From positions 700,875-726,510 of the forward strand of contig PJRA01000272.1 of NCBI GenBank assembly GCA_016987375.1: a stretch of DNA of 25,636 nucleotides. Direction: 5' to 3'. Of this stretch, positions 1 through 10,365 are shown piece after piece. The translations under genes and the position numbers were made by a program. This stretch comes from Brachionus koreanus. Lineage: Eukaryota > Rotifera > Eurotatoria > Ploima > Brachionidae. Every line of letters starts with the position of its first letter. Within the stretch, counting starts at the first letter, position 1. The notes below the pieces were generated by a model. The model was not told the origin of the DNA. It saw nothing but the letters and a program-made list of their open reading frames with translations, and searched no databases.

Positions 1-53
1 TTATATTATAAAAAAACAAAAAATCCTTTTTTAATTCTTGGGTTGATTGGGTG

Positions 54-247
54 AATTCGGTCAATATTCTGAAAAAGAGGTTAGTTTTCGGGCTAAATAT
101 ATACAAAATCAGGGGTAGCTGGGTTAACCTAATTAATTGCAGGGGGTGAAGGGGTGACTAAAAAAAACCGGTCTAATTCGGTGACTATTTTTAAAATTTT
201 TGAACAAAATGGGTTCGAAATATGCAATAAAAAAAATAGGTCACCCA
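54..247. repeat. G-richer repeat island with direct and inverted repeats
   Basis: This stretch is visibly richer in GGG runs than its surroundings. A 15-nt motif at 54-68 (AATTCGGTCAATATT) recurs with two changes at 175-189 (AATTCGGTGACTATT). A second motif at 120-134 (TGGGTTAACCTAATT) has an imperfect inverted partner at 235-247 (reverse complement TGGGTGACCTATT). Repeats in both orientations within 200 bp suggest part of a mobile element or decayed satellite that may extend left of the window. No coding potential was recognised. Confidence 0.4.
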
Positions 248-667
248 GTTAGGCTCATTTACCATTCTTAATAATAAAATTGAGACAACAAATGTTTAAA
301 TCTTTAGAATTTTCAAAATTCTTAATTCTAGTGAAAAAAGGATAGGTTTTAAAAAATTTAATTCTTTTTATGTTTTATTCAATAATATTTTTGAAAAATA
401 CTAAAATTAATGTTACTTAGCATTTTTCTCTATTTAAATGATAAAGAAAATGCACAAGTTTGAAATAAAGTGAATAACAATATTAAAAAATTAAAAAGAT
501 TTTTTTTAAGGTCTGTTTGGTCGAGTTTTGTTTTATTCAAAAACAATTTCTTTCGAATTGAAAAAAAAAAAACAAATAAAAGGTATTTTTATGATAAATT
601 GATTTACCCTAAAATATTCTGCCAAAACTGTCAATATCCCATTGATCAAGTCTGTTTAAACAATAAA
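248..667. other. 3' flank of mitoferrin
   Basis: AT-rich non-coding sequence. Read on the minus strand it is the 3' flank of mitoferrin. A possible poly(A) signal lies at 532-537 (TTTATT on plus, AATAAA on minus), about 130 nt past the stop codon. The open frame at 470-724 is low-complexity and overlaps the end of mitoferrin, so it is not called. Confidence 0.4.
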
Positions 668-1681
668 TCAATCAATGGTAGATTTTTTTTTATTCAGATA
701 ATATTTGAAATATTCATAAACTGACCATGAGACAGCAGTTCCAGGTATTTGGAACAAAGTTCTTGGACCCAAGCCTTTGAAAAAACCCATTACTCCATTT
801 TGTCTATAAATTATGAATATAGCATCACGTAGACCAGATGCAGTTACACCTGGTGTGCTGGTCGATGTATTCCTGACAAAAGCAGAATTCAACACGGAAA
901 AGTTCAATTTGTTCGAAAAATTATTGTTGGAATTGTTTGGTTTTACTGTTTTGCACAATTCGTCAGGATTGCAGCATTCTTGAGTGTTGATCAGAGTCTT
1001 GCATACATCGAGTGGAGTTGTCACGGCTGCCGCTAGGGCTCCAGCAATCGCCCCTGAAACACAATGCGACATTGGATTGTACTCACGCTTGCGATTTAAA
1101 TGTGTTTGCAAAAAGTCATAGGTGACCAGGTGAGTTGTCTGAAATGGTATGTTCATACTTAATTGAGTAAAGTAGCTTTTATAAAACGCTTTAAAACCTT
1201 CGCGTCTAGTTGTTCGCACCACACAGTCAACAACTCCTTTATAAGGACTGTTGTACATTTGAAGTCTGTGTTTGATCGTATCGGACGGAACCATCACAGC
1301 ATCGTGCAACAAAGTAGCAAAACAGCCAGCAACAAAATTTACCTTCGAGTTTTCACCAGCTTTAACCGAACCGCTAAAGTTATTTTTTATAAATTCATAA
1401 CAAGAAAAATAAAGCGCATGAGCTGGTCCGGCTCCGAAGGCAACTACGCCCATTCCACGAACCGGTCTAAATGCGCCTTCATTACGCACAATTTTTACGA
1501 AAGCATCTATTATTCCATTATATCGGGCATTCGGATCCGGTTTCAGGCATTGCATACGAGTTTTTACTACATCGACTGGGTATATGATGCAATGTTCCAT
1601 GATACCTGCTGCCGCTCCTGCCATCATGTGATCTACTGAGGAGGCATTTGGTGGCAGAGACTCGTATTCATCTTCATCCAT
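668..1681 (-). CDS. mfrn: Mitoferrin, mitochondrial iron carrier (SLC25A37/A28 family)
   Basis: A 337-aa member of the mitochondrial carrier family, predicted to import Fe2+ across the inner membrane for haem and Fe-S cluster synthesis. The three-fold carrier repeat is clear from its signatures PVDVVK (residues 35-40), PSDTIK (132-137) and PLDVCK (223-228). Mitoferrin-specific features are the acidic start leading to YESLPP (6-11), GAGPAHALYFSCYE (83-96), RLQMYNSPYKG (139-149) and TTPLDVCKTLINTQE (221-235). Residues about 237-283 are an Asn/Ser-rich, lineage-specific loop between the two halves of the third repeat. Length is typical for the family. The gene is one uninterrupted exon, whereas vertebrate homologues are spliced. 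The first ATG gives an N-terminus matching the family, so the start is well supported. Family assignment is firm; iron specificity is inferred from the family. Confidence 0.95.
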   Translation of the reverse strand: MDEDEYESLPPNASSVDHMMAGAAAGIMEHCIIYPVDVVKTRMQCLKPDPNARYNGIIDAFVKIVRNEGAFRPVRGMGVVAFGAGPAHALYFSCYEFIKNNFSGSVKAGENSKVNFVAGCFATLLHDAVMVPSDTIKHRLQMYNSPYKGVVDCVVRTTRREGFKAFYKSYFTQLSMNIPFQTTHLVTYDFLQTHLNRKREYNPMSHCVSGAIAGALAAAVTTPLDVCKTLINTQECCNPDELCKTVKPNNSNNNFSNKLNFSVLNSAFVRNTSTSTPGVTASGLRDAIFIIYRQNGVMGFFKGLGPRTLFQIPGTAVSWSVYEYFKYYLNKKKSTID

Positions 1682-2401
1682 TCTAAAGCTTAGAAAATAA
1701 AACTAAATATTTTTTTCAATAGTGAAAAATATTTTTTTTTAACTTATGTAACATGTAAAGTATTAGAAAGTAAAAATGAGCTTTTAGTTAAACATTTTTT
1801 GTAAAAGATAATTTTATGAATTAGAATTCGTTTTGCTAATTTTTTAGATGTGTTTGATACATGTAGAAAAATAAATTTTTTAATTTTAGAATAAAACATA
1901 GACAAATTATGCTTTTTTAGTCTAGCATTTAAAATTGGAATTGCTATTTAATTTTAAAATTCTATCTAATTTTCACCGAAATATGCTTTCGATTTATTGT
2001 TTAATGAATTAGAAATCTCTAAGAACAAATTTTTAAAAAATAAAAATGCAACCCTTAAGTAGTTTGTAGACAATTTCGAAAGCGTACAGAAAATTAGCAA
2101 ACGTCACTATCACCTATTAATTTAAATAGAAAAAATATTCTAATTTTTTTAATTTAACTCTTATAAAATGGTGTTTATTTAAACATTATTTTATTTAGAA
2201 AAATTTGCTTTTTTAGCAAAATTTACTTTACAAATAAATTAAATTATTTCACAATTTGCAAAATTACTAGATTTAAAAAACTGATTATTAGAAAAATAAA
2301 AAATTTTCTTTATCACAAAGGCTGAACGAGTTCTTCTTATTCTTTTTATTGTTTTTTTTGTTTTATATTCAATGAATGTAATCATTTGTTGACATTTTCT
2401 T

Positions 2402-2460
2402 TTCAATTAAAATTAAAATCAAAAATATATTAAAATTGATTAATTCATGCTGCAAAAATT
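2402..2460 (+). repeat. Dispersed direct repeat, copy 1 (partner 3848-3907)
   Basis: Begins TTCAATTAAA and shares the block TAAAATCAAAAATATAT and a following TAAAATT.ATTAATT with 3848-3907. The two copies are about 1.4 kb apart in the same orientation and differ by scattered substitutions and one-base gaps. In such AT-rich DNA part of the similarity could be compositional. The ordered match over about 60 nt argues for common ancestry, probably a decayed dispersed element. Confidence 0.4.
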
Positions 2461-3847
2461 TTCATAGAAAAAAATTGGAAAAAAAGGCAATATGAAATTT
2501 TAATACAAAAATTACAGTACAAAAAGGAAAAACGATATAATTTTTTTCTAATTGTGCAAAAAAAAACTCTGAAAACAGTAGAATTGTTGGCTCCGCAAAA
2601 ACTATGCAATTTATTGCAAATTTTATCTGATGTTTTTTTAATGATCTGGTCTGATTTCACATTGTCAAAAAAAAGTAAAAAACAAGCTTGACAAATTCCA
2701 TAAAGACTATAAGAGTTAGATGGAAAAATTTGTTCTAGCTCAAAGTTTTTTAATAAAATTTAAGAAGTTTATGCTTGCATAATTTCTGTTTTCTGGTAAA
2801 ATCATATCAAATGTGCTATGTAAGCAATTTAGCATTATTTTATTAACTACTTTATTTTATTAAATATATTAATGTTCTTACACTGCATCTTCATATTTAT
2901 CATCTAATAAAAATCATACATTTGAATCTTACATTTGACTTTTGCATGTGCATCGAACCTAAAAATTGAAAATCAAATTCTTAGCCAAAAAATAGACTAA
3001 TACAAAATTTTAAAAATACACACAAAATATTCAATAAAAATAATTAAGGAATTGTTTAAAATACTTATAAAGGTAAAAAATTTTTTACTACTTATTTATT
3101 TTGTAAAAGTGTCTTATCGATGAATTTGGCTAAAAGGTTTTGATTTGTGTTTTTTAATTATCAAAAATATCGAAACACTATTGTTTAATCTCATGTTTTT
3201 GAAACTGGACCTTGGGTAGTTTGGAATAGTCATTAACCCTTGAATAGTCATTTCTTTTCGTCTTGTGGAGAGTAGTTTTGGTATAACAAAGATGGTGCGA
3301 CCTAACAAAGAAATTCAGTCCAAATAATTTGATCGAAAATACTTTGATGCATTTTGAAGAAAACAGGCTACTTGTTTTTAGTTATCAAATGGTGTCCAAT
3401 ATTTAGCTGATGGGCTTGTAATGTTCTGTGAATCATCTAAGTCGTCGTTTTTTTAAGTGGAATTTGCAGCAATATTTCAAAAAGATTATGAAATTGAATT
3501 ATGAAAAATAACTTATTTATCTATTTGTTTAATAAATAATTTGAAGTAAACCTCAGGCTACACAGAATGGAACTAAGTCCTTCTTTTCAGATTAGCGATT
3601 GAAAAATAAATATAAATAAGTACAAATTTGAGTAAAATACATTAAAAAAAATAAAAATATTGACAGATCTAGATTTAATAATTAGAGTTTTTAACGAATA
3701 AAAAGATCATTTGATAAAAGAAAAAAAGAAAAAAAAGTAAAAAAATTTGTGATTTGGCAGTTTAAATGGTCAGTTATTTAAAGGGTCAGATTCCTAATAC
3801 ATTGAAAATAACTTGATTTTGATGTAACCATTTTTTACAATTTTTTA

Positions 3848-3907
3848 TTCAATTAAAGCTAAAATCAAAAATATATTTAAAATTAATTAATTTTTTTTAC
3901 AAAAATT
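3848..3907 (+). repeat. Dispersed direct repeat, copy 2 (partner 2402-2460)
   Basis: Second copy of the repeat described at 2402-2460, beginning TTCAATTAAAG and followed by the shared block TAAAATCAAAAATATAT. No terminal repeats or target duplications are evident around it. Confidence 0.4.
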
Positions 3908-4689
3908 GAAACAAAAAGTATGATTTTGAATATGATTCTGAAAAATCACAACTAAACATTGTAAAAAAACCTTTAATAAAATTGAATCTTAGTTTTTTTG
4001 GTCAAGATTATTTCCTAAAAAAAATTTTTAAAATTTTTTTATTGCAGAAAAAATTGATATCTCTTGGGAAGCGATTTTTTTCCCAAACATTAATAAATTT
4101 AAAAATTTTTAGAGCAAAACTTAGAAATATATTAAAAGAAATGGCTATTATTTATTGCTATTATTAAAGAATAGGCTCTTCTTTAAATAATGTTAGCTGG
4201 ATATCTGAATGGTCTTGGTCCCGAGTGTCTAGATCGTTTGGATGGACTCGTAAAGAGACCGGCATTTTGACTCTCTCAATTGCTCAGAATTATTATTAAT
4301 ATGAATAGAACCAATCTATTAGTATGGTGTTTTCTTTTAAAAAAAAAAATGAAAAATAAATATTTTTTTTATTTTTTTTAGAATTTTTTTTTTAATTTTT
4401 AAATAAATTCAAATAAAATTTAAATTTAAACAAAACTTAGTATTCTAATAACAAAATAAGTTGCTTTTTAAAATATTGATATTAAAAATACAAGTCCTCT
4501 TATGATACCGGCTTCACCATAATAGAACTTATATCAGGATTAGACTTTGCCTCATTTAGATGGGACCACCGCCAGTCTCAGTTCCGATGCTAATTCAATA
4601 ATAGTATGGAATTGGAATCAATAACGGGTCATAAGTAGGTTGCGGCCTCAGTCTCGGTTCGGTAGCTTACCATTTGGCGAATACAAGGA

Positions 4690-5075
4690 GAAAGTTATGA
4701 AAATGAGAGGAATATGATAGGAAAAAAAGAAAGTTATGTGCATTAACACCAAATTGGATACCCTGATCACCGTCGATGATTCAAAAATCGAGTATATAAA
4801 CGAATTTTGAAACTAAATAACCACCATCAGTACAATGATAGGATCACAGAGGAACATGACTCTGGCAAGCATAGAAATCAACCAGATGCAGCTAGGAAAC
4901 AAAGCTTAAATTGTAAAATTCTGTAGTAAAACCAACACTGATGTACGAAAACAAATGTTGAAGAAGTTTGAAAACAGAAAACAGAAAACGTTTGAGCACC
5001 TTACTAATATCCACAATGAAAGTTTGCGGAGGGTTCGCGGTTCGAGGATACACTGGCTTGAAACATTGTGAAAGT
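4690..5075 (+). mobile_element. Decayed RTE-like LINE reverse transcriptase fragment
   Basis: Translated pieces in order match the 3' part of an RTE-like non-LTR reverse transcriptase. EKKKVMCINT at about 4721-4750 corresponds to the 'KKTKVM' position of such enzymes. VDDSKIEYINEF follows near 4772-4807, where the family has a 'VxxFKYLG' segment. KPTLMY at about 4929-4946 corresponds to the 'RPVLLYGSE' position. A basic/leucine stretch to 5070 resembles the 'FERxxLRRI' end. Stops and frameshifts interrupt it, so it is dead. The upstream stretch 4500-4690 has the same higher GC and may belong to the same copy, but I could not read conserved protein there. Confidence 0.6.
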
Positions 5076-6115
5076 TAAAGAAAAGTTAGTAGTGAAAGGT
5101 TTTGATCTATTTTTTAATTCTTTCATTAGCATTGTAGTTAAGGAGCAACTACACTAAGTTAAGTTGGTCTTTTAATTTATTTTTTGATAAGAAAAAAAGT
5201 AAAAAATCGCAGTGATTTTGAAGCATTTTTATTAGATAATAATGTTTAATTTTAATCAAAGTAATCATCACAACAACAAAAAATTAAGTCGTTGCTACCA
5301 GGTTATTTGAACCAGAGCCAAGCTTTTCTTCTCAGCTGCTTGAATCAAAATTTAAAAAATAATTTCTAAAATTGAATATTAATTAAGCAATGAACAAATT
5401 TTAAAAATAATAATAGAATTCTTAGGTTTTCAAAGTCCCTGAAGCTCTTTGCTATTCTTTTTTTAAAGATAATCATTTTAATTCTTTCTACTTAAGCTAA
5501 ATTTAATTTAAATGATATCTAAATCGATCTAGATTCTATCTATATATTTATTTCTAGAAGATAGATTGTTAAATTGAAATAGATATGTTTTCAATTCTTT
5601 AGATTACTTTTTTTTAATAGTGTTTTTCATTTACCTGATTTAATGCACTTGATCATATTTGATATTGAAAGCTGAATTTTTAAAATTTGAAAACTAAAAT
5701 AAATTTTAAAATGAAAATAAAATTCTTTAAACTGCTACATTTTTTTTTTTAATTTTTGAAACAACACAACTTGACTTTGAATTTTACTAATCAAGAGTGC
5801 TGGTAATAAAAAAAAAATCAAAGCATTTAATTATCAATTGCAAGGTAATTTAATGAAAATGAGTTCGTTGAAAACTTAATTAAAACAGGAAATTGAATAA
5901 AGCAACAACTTGCCGATTTTTAATAAACTCATTCGAAATATAAACAATTTTTAATATATGCACAGATCAAAAAGTGCAACAAGTTCCGCCAATTTATATC
6001 TAACTTTGTATCTCTTTCAACAAAAATCTCATGCTGACTTATTAGTGTCTCATTTAGATGGTCATTTCCTGTTAGACTTGAGTCGAAGACGGTTCCGCTT
6101 GACATTACTGCTCGC
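5076..6115. other. Non-coding spacer upstream of HAND
   Basis: About 1 kb of AT-rich DNA with no gene recognised. The last 70 bases (6045-6115) are clearly less AT-rich and end at a TATA-like motif. Part of this block shares a 14-nt core, YCTCATTTAGATGG, with 4548-4563. Confidence 0.4.
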
Positions 6116-6124
6116 TATAAAAAG
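6116..6124 (+). promoter_or_regulatory. Possible TATA box of the HAND gene
   Basis: TATAAAAAG lies about 410 nt upstream of the HAND start codon, directly after a local GC-richer block (6061-6115). A transcription start near 6145-6150 would leave a 5' UTR of about 380 nt, in which an unspotted intron is possible. In AT-rich DNA TATA-like strings are common, so this rests mainly on the compositional shift. Confidence 0.35.
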
Positions 6125-6526
6125 CACCACCTAATCTGTTTTTTTTAATTTCAATTTTCCTTAAATAGATAATAAAATTTTTGTGATCTGTTTTGTTTTT
6201 GGCCTAGTAGATGCCAGAAATTCAATTTAATTTCTATTTGAAATTTAATATGAGTTTTATTATTTTTCAATTAAGTTAATAACAAAATCCCAATGAAAAT
6301 TTTTGTTCTATATTCTCTTGTATTTCTTGGAGCCAATTGAAAATTTTCTATCTTCTTATCATATATCTAATTCGCTTACTAGCACAAACTCATTAAAGCA
6401 ACCAATTGAAAAGAACTATACAAAATTATAAAAATACTCAAATTGTTTAACACACTTTTTTTTTAATATTTATTAAGAGAAATAAGCTTAACTCAAACAA
6501 TTATACAGACATATCTATTTGGCAAA

Positions 6527-7507
6527 ATGATATTAACGCCTTCAAATTCGCTACTTGGCCCAAATCAGTACCAATACCAGACACCTAGTCAAGAGCCTGC
6601 TCAAAATCAAAGCATTTACCAAGCAGATAGTTTCAATTCTAGTCACTCATACTACCAACAGTATTACCAGAACTATTACAACCCAGCCGATAGCTTGTAC
6701 TACCCAAATCCAAGCAGTCTTCTTATATCAAACCAGCTCTACACGCTCTCAGCATCTTCGTCTTCACTTTCGTCAAACAATTCGTGTCAACTTCCCTTCG
6801 ATTTGAGTCATAGTGTTGACATACGAAACAAAAAACGAGTAACTGAAGAAGACGCAGATCTTTCACCAATATCCTCAGTAATCTCCTCGCCCAACAGCGA
6901 CTCAACCAAGAAATCACGTCAGTCCAGAATCAGTGTATATAAGAAACAAAAATTAGAAAAGCAAGAATTAGACGAAGTGGATGAAGAAGAGTATGATGAG
7001 TTCAATGAGAGTCACAATGATGGTGTCGAGGAGCCCAAGAAAAGAGTTACTGCGAACAAAAAAGAGCGCCGCCGAACACAGTCCATAAACAATGCTTTCG
7101 AAGATCTGAGAAAAAGAATACCTGAGATTCCATATGATACAAAGCTTTCAAAAATTAAAACGCTAAAACTTGCCATTGGCTACATAGAACATTTGATGAA
7201 ACTCTTGCAAGAAAATGATCCGACCAGTCTTGGTCCATTCAAGCCTGATTTGGGAAAGTTGAGACGCGAATGTCGTAGCAAAGAAATAAAATTGGAAGTC
7301 GAACGAAAGTCTAAGGGAAGGACTGGCTGGCCAGCTGAGGTATGGTCTAGTGAAATGAAGAAAAAAATTAATGATTCAACAACTTCGAACAAAAAACACA
7401 ACTGTTCTAATATGGACTCGTATTCGAATCACATGTTTCTAAATTATTCTTATGTCAACAAAAATAATCCGTTTTATGGCAACTTCAAATCAGAAAATGA
7501 TGTATAA
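6527..7507 (+). CDS. hand: HAND-type basic helix-loop-helix transcription factor
   Basis: A 326-aa Twist-superfamily bHLH protein. Residues 1-100 are rich in Gln, Tyr, Ser and Asn, typical of a disordered activation region. Residues 145-163 are acidic. The bHLH domain spans about 171-228. Its basic region [13 protein letters not shown], helix 1 ([14 protein letters not shown]) and loop/helix 2 start ([20 protein letters not shown]) are the HAND-family pattern. A second HAND hallmark is the C-terminal [12 protein letters not shown] motif at 265-276. HAND factors bind E-boxes, usually as heterodimers with E-proteins, and in animals act in heart, visceral muscle and mesoderm development. The role in this organism is inferred. 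The frame is continuous, so the coding part is one exon, unlike the two-exon vertebrate genes. The first ATG is used. A poly(A) signal AATAAA follows at 7574-7579. Confidence 0.93.
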   Translation: MILTPSNSLLGPNQYQYQTPSQEPAQNQSIYQADSFNSSHSYYQQYYQNYYNPADSLYYPNPSSLLISNQLYTLSASSSSLSSNNSCQLPFDLSHSVDIRNKKRVTEEDADLSPISSVISSPNSDSTKKSRQSRISVYKKQKLEKQELDEVDEEEYDEFNESHNDGVEEPKKRVTANKKERRRTQSINNAFEDLRKRIPEIPYDTKLSKIKTLKLAIGYIEHLMKLLQENDPTSLGPFKPDLGKLRRECRSKEIKLEVERKSKGRTGWPAEVWSSEMKKKINDSTTSNKKHNCSNMDSYSNHMFLNYSYVNKNNPFYGNFKSENDV

Positions 7508-7573
7508 AATTTTTATTTTTTGTTTATGTTTTTTAATTTTTTTTTTACTTATCTACTATTTTATTATTATATT

Positions 7574-7579
7574 AATAAA
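7574..7579 (+). terminator. Poly(A) signal of HAND
   Basis: Canonical AATAAA, 67 nt after the HAND stop codon, followed by T-rich sequence. This is a plausible 3' end signal, although such hexamers are frequent by chance here. Confidence 0.45.
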
Positions 7580-9596
7580 TATATTTTTATTTATTTTTAT
7601 TTGATTAAAAAAAAAGATGAACTCAAGCTTAGACTTTCTTTTATGTACAATTAAAAAAAAGAAAGCTAGTTGAAAATATTCTTTTTTTAAAATGTTGTTT
7701 CGAGTTTTTTTTTTTTGAAGCGAATATTTTTGGTTTTAACGAATGTTTAATAAATTCTATACCTTCAATAAATTATTTTTTTTATTTATAAAAAAATTAA
7801 GATTCTTTTAAATTGGATATTACTTAAAAAATATTTTTTTTTGTGTGTTCACAATTTTCTCTGGTCAAAATTTAATTATAAATGAACTATAAACTCATAA
7901 GCTGTGAATCACAGTCAACAAAAAGATAGCTTGGTTATAGTTTTAAATTATTATTAGACTTCACAAAGCACAGATTAGATTTTTCAAGAATTCGTTCATT
8001 AATTTTAATTGCCTATCTGAGTTTGACATTAACAAATATAAAAACATTAGAATTATTGTCTGATATGATTAAAAAAAAAATTAATATTTCAATTTTAATT
8101 TATAAATGACAAGAAAATGGCTTTTTTATTTTAAAAAAAAACTATAGAAACTCTTTTTGTTTTTTTATTAGCATTTATTTTTATATCACTATTTTTCAAC
8201 TTTGGAATTTATTAAAATCTTTCAATGAACTTATTACAGTTGGCTTAAAGGAAGGACAAAGTTCCATTCCAAAATGCCAGGGTTAATAACCCAAACTATA
8301 TTTTTAATAAATATTTATAATAAAATGATTTGATTCAATTTACTTGTAAAGAGATCAAATTATTTTAAAAATTCATTTATTCTAAAAGATTATAGTTATT
8401 TAGAAATTAATTGCGATAAGACTTAGTTCTTTTTTTCAAATACAAGTTACAATTATATCAATTTTCATTTGAATTGTTTTTCAATTTTTTAAGATTTTTA
8501 ATCTACAAAATAAAACTATCTTCAAATTTAGTTCTTATGTTTTTTTATTTTAATTTTGTTTATAATTAATTGATTTCTTGAGTTAAAATGATAAAATGTA
8601 TTTAATCTTTAATTAAATCTTAATTGTTAATATTAAAAATGGCTAATATTAAACCTTAAATAACTAATACTGATTAAACTTAAACAATGTCAATTTAGCT
8701 CAAGATGCTTTTAGAAACTAATCAATAAAATTGATAGTAATTAGCCAAGATAATTTGTACATGCTATCGGTATTACTAATTTAAGAGTTCATAATTTTTA
8801 GGCATTAATTAGCAAAATAAAACAAAATTGATGGCATATATGTCCAATGCAAAAGTTGATTGATTAAAGCAATGTTTTTTATTACAAGCAAAAAGCCCAA
8901 GTTAATTGCTCCATTATTTCCATTGAGAATATTTGTTTTAATTTAAAAAGTATTTTTTTTTAACTTGCATGATATAAACTGTTCACTTTTGGCATGCTCT
9001 TAATCAATCAAAAAAATAAATGAATGACTTTATTTTAAGTTCTGAGAGAAAAGACAAGATAATCTTAATCTAAAAGTAAATTGATTTGTCCTAAAGGTAT
9101 TTTGTGAGCAATTTAAAATTTTAATCGATCAAGACCGTACGCATAAACTTATTGGTCTACTCAAATATTGATTTTAAAGCACAAAATTAATTTTTTTTTT
9201 CAATTATCTATCAATTTATCATTAATCCAATACAAATCTAGAAATTGATTCTCCAATATTTTACACCTTTTAATTGATTGAATTTTAGATAATACTTTTG
9301 CCAGGTACTGATCTATTTAGCATTCACATAAAGCAGATACTACTCTTTATTTTTATTTTAGCTTAGTATCCTAAACGAGGCTCTGGTTTTTGTTATAGTT
9401 TTAATTAATTTTTTGTTAAATATGCGATCATTGTCTTAAAGATTTGGCTAATTGATTTAAAGGCTGTGTTTTATCAATATTTTGCTAGATTATTTCTTTA
9501 GATGACTTAAACAACTATCTTAAAAATTTTAGGTCTTTAATCTAATATACTTGGCTACAAAAAATTATTATTATTTTTTTAATGAAATCGACAACC
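7580..9596. other. Non-coding AT-rich spacer
   Basis: Two kilobases with no coding exon, RNA gene or clear repeat that I can support. A short block near 8251-8270 reads, in reverse complement, like a sequence near 3565-3582 (GAATGGAACT..GTCCTTC). That may be a trace of a dispersed repeat. Confidence 0.45.
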
Positions 9597-9600
9597 TTAA

Positions 9601-9818
9601 CACTAGAAGCACCAAACGAGTCAAAATGACTCGTTTGAAAAATTTTTTGATCTTCACATCTTTTGAATGGATTTTTCAAATAAATATATCTTTTTTGATT
9701 TATTTAGATCTTAAAATTTTCTTAAAAAAATGATATTACTTTATAAAATTATTTTAGTTTTTTTATAAAATATTTCTGAATTAAAAAAAACCTGAAAAAA
9801 TGCTTGGTGCTTCTAGTG
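9601..9818. mobile_element. 218-bp MITE with TTAA target duplication (piggyBac-like)
   Basis: The element is flanked on both sides by TTAA (9597-9600 and 9819-9822), the usual piggyBac target duplication. Its ends are inverted repeats: CACTAGAAGCACCAAAC at 9601-9617 and, in reverse complement, CACTAGAAGCACCAAGC at the right end, 16 of 17 matching. Just inside the left end is a perfect 11-bp palindrome (arms 9613-9623 and 9627-9637, 3-nt loop). No transposase is encoded, so this would be a non-autonomous element. The open frame at 9551-9733 merely crosses it. Superfamily assignment rests on TTAA and is inference; the TIR/TSD structure is seen directly. Confidence 0.82.
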
Positions 9819-9879
9819 TTAAAATAATTAAAATTGTTTCATTCAAATCATTGATACAAAAAATTTTTATTTATTAAAA

Positions 9880-10365
9880 AAAAATACATTTTATAATTTA
9901 ACTGAAATTCTAATCTTTTAATATTATGATTTTCCAAAATAAATTAAAAAAGTGACCTTTTTTTTGACAAAAATCTACATTTGATTTTTAAAAAATACAC
10001 AGTATTGTGAAAAAATTCAATTCAATCTATTGATAAAAATAAGTTATCTCTTAAAATATCAGCATAAATGTGAGAATTAAGCCTTCCGTCAAATATTGAA
10101 AAAAATTATAGACCATAGTTGCTCATACAGCACCAAATTATAATAGAACCATATCTATGATTTGTTCGTTTAATAATGCAATTTTCATTATACTTCTATC
10201 ATGGCAATTTTCTAATCTAAATTTGATTTTTTCTTTTGTCTACTTCAAAGTTGATTCAAATTTAGATACAGAAATTTATTCTAGTTTTTTTTTGAGATTT
10301 TGTTAATCTTGGTTTTTTTAATTCTTTGACAAAGTTTCTCTGTGTCTTTTGCATCATAGGTATTA
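9880..10365 (-). mobile_element. Decayed Tc1/mariner transposase
   Basis: Read on the minus strand, short translated blocks appear in the order expected of a Tc1/mariner transposase. ELKKPRLTKSQKKTRINFC (about 10275-10335) is like the segment before the catalytic core. YGSIIIW.CMSNYG (about 10115-10160) is like 'GGxxMVWGCxS'. FDGRLNSHIYADILRDNLF (about 10035-10095) is like 'FIDGxMNxxxYxxIL'. ILENHNIKRLEF follows near 9900-9940, matching the 'FxxNxIxxLEWP' position. Frames change between blocks and stops intervene, so the copy is inactive. I did not find its terminal repeats. The alignment is by eye from family knowledge. Confidence 0.6.

Larger units (their letters stand above)
1682..4180. 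other. Non-coding AT-rich spacer with a diverged repeat pair
   Basis: About 2.5 kb with no gene I can support. The open frames here (2445-2660, 3114-3308 on minus; 3982-4167 on plus) are short and match no family I recognise. The one structure seen is a diverged direct repeat, listed separately at 2402-2460 and 3848-3907. Confidence 0.5.

Noticed and set aside
1163..1639. 158-aa open frame on the plus strand
   Set aside because: It lies wholly inside the mitoferrin coding sequence on the other strand and resembles no family; it is an antisense shadow.
2445..2660. 71-aa minus-strand open frame
   Set aside because: Low-complexity Phe/Lys/Ile-rich translation of AT-rich DNA, with no motif, signal or homology recognised.
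3114..3308. 64-aa minus-strand open frame (LGRTIFVIPKLLSTRRKEMT...)
   Set aside because: Complexity is somewhat better than neighbours and it may be a transposon scrap, but I could not match it to any family or extend it by splicing.
4181..4270. Less AT-rich block considered as a tRNA or other structured RNA
   Set aside because: No tRNA arms, A/B boxes or stable stem could be drawn; it may be part of the nearby LINE remnant.
9551..9733. 60-aa plus-strand open frame
   Set aside because: It runs across the left end and palindrome of the TTAA MITE, so it is not a gene.
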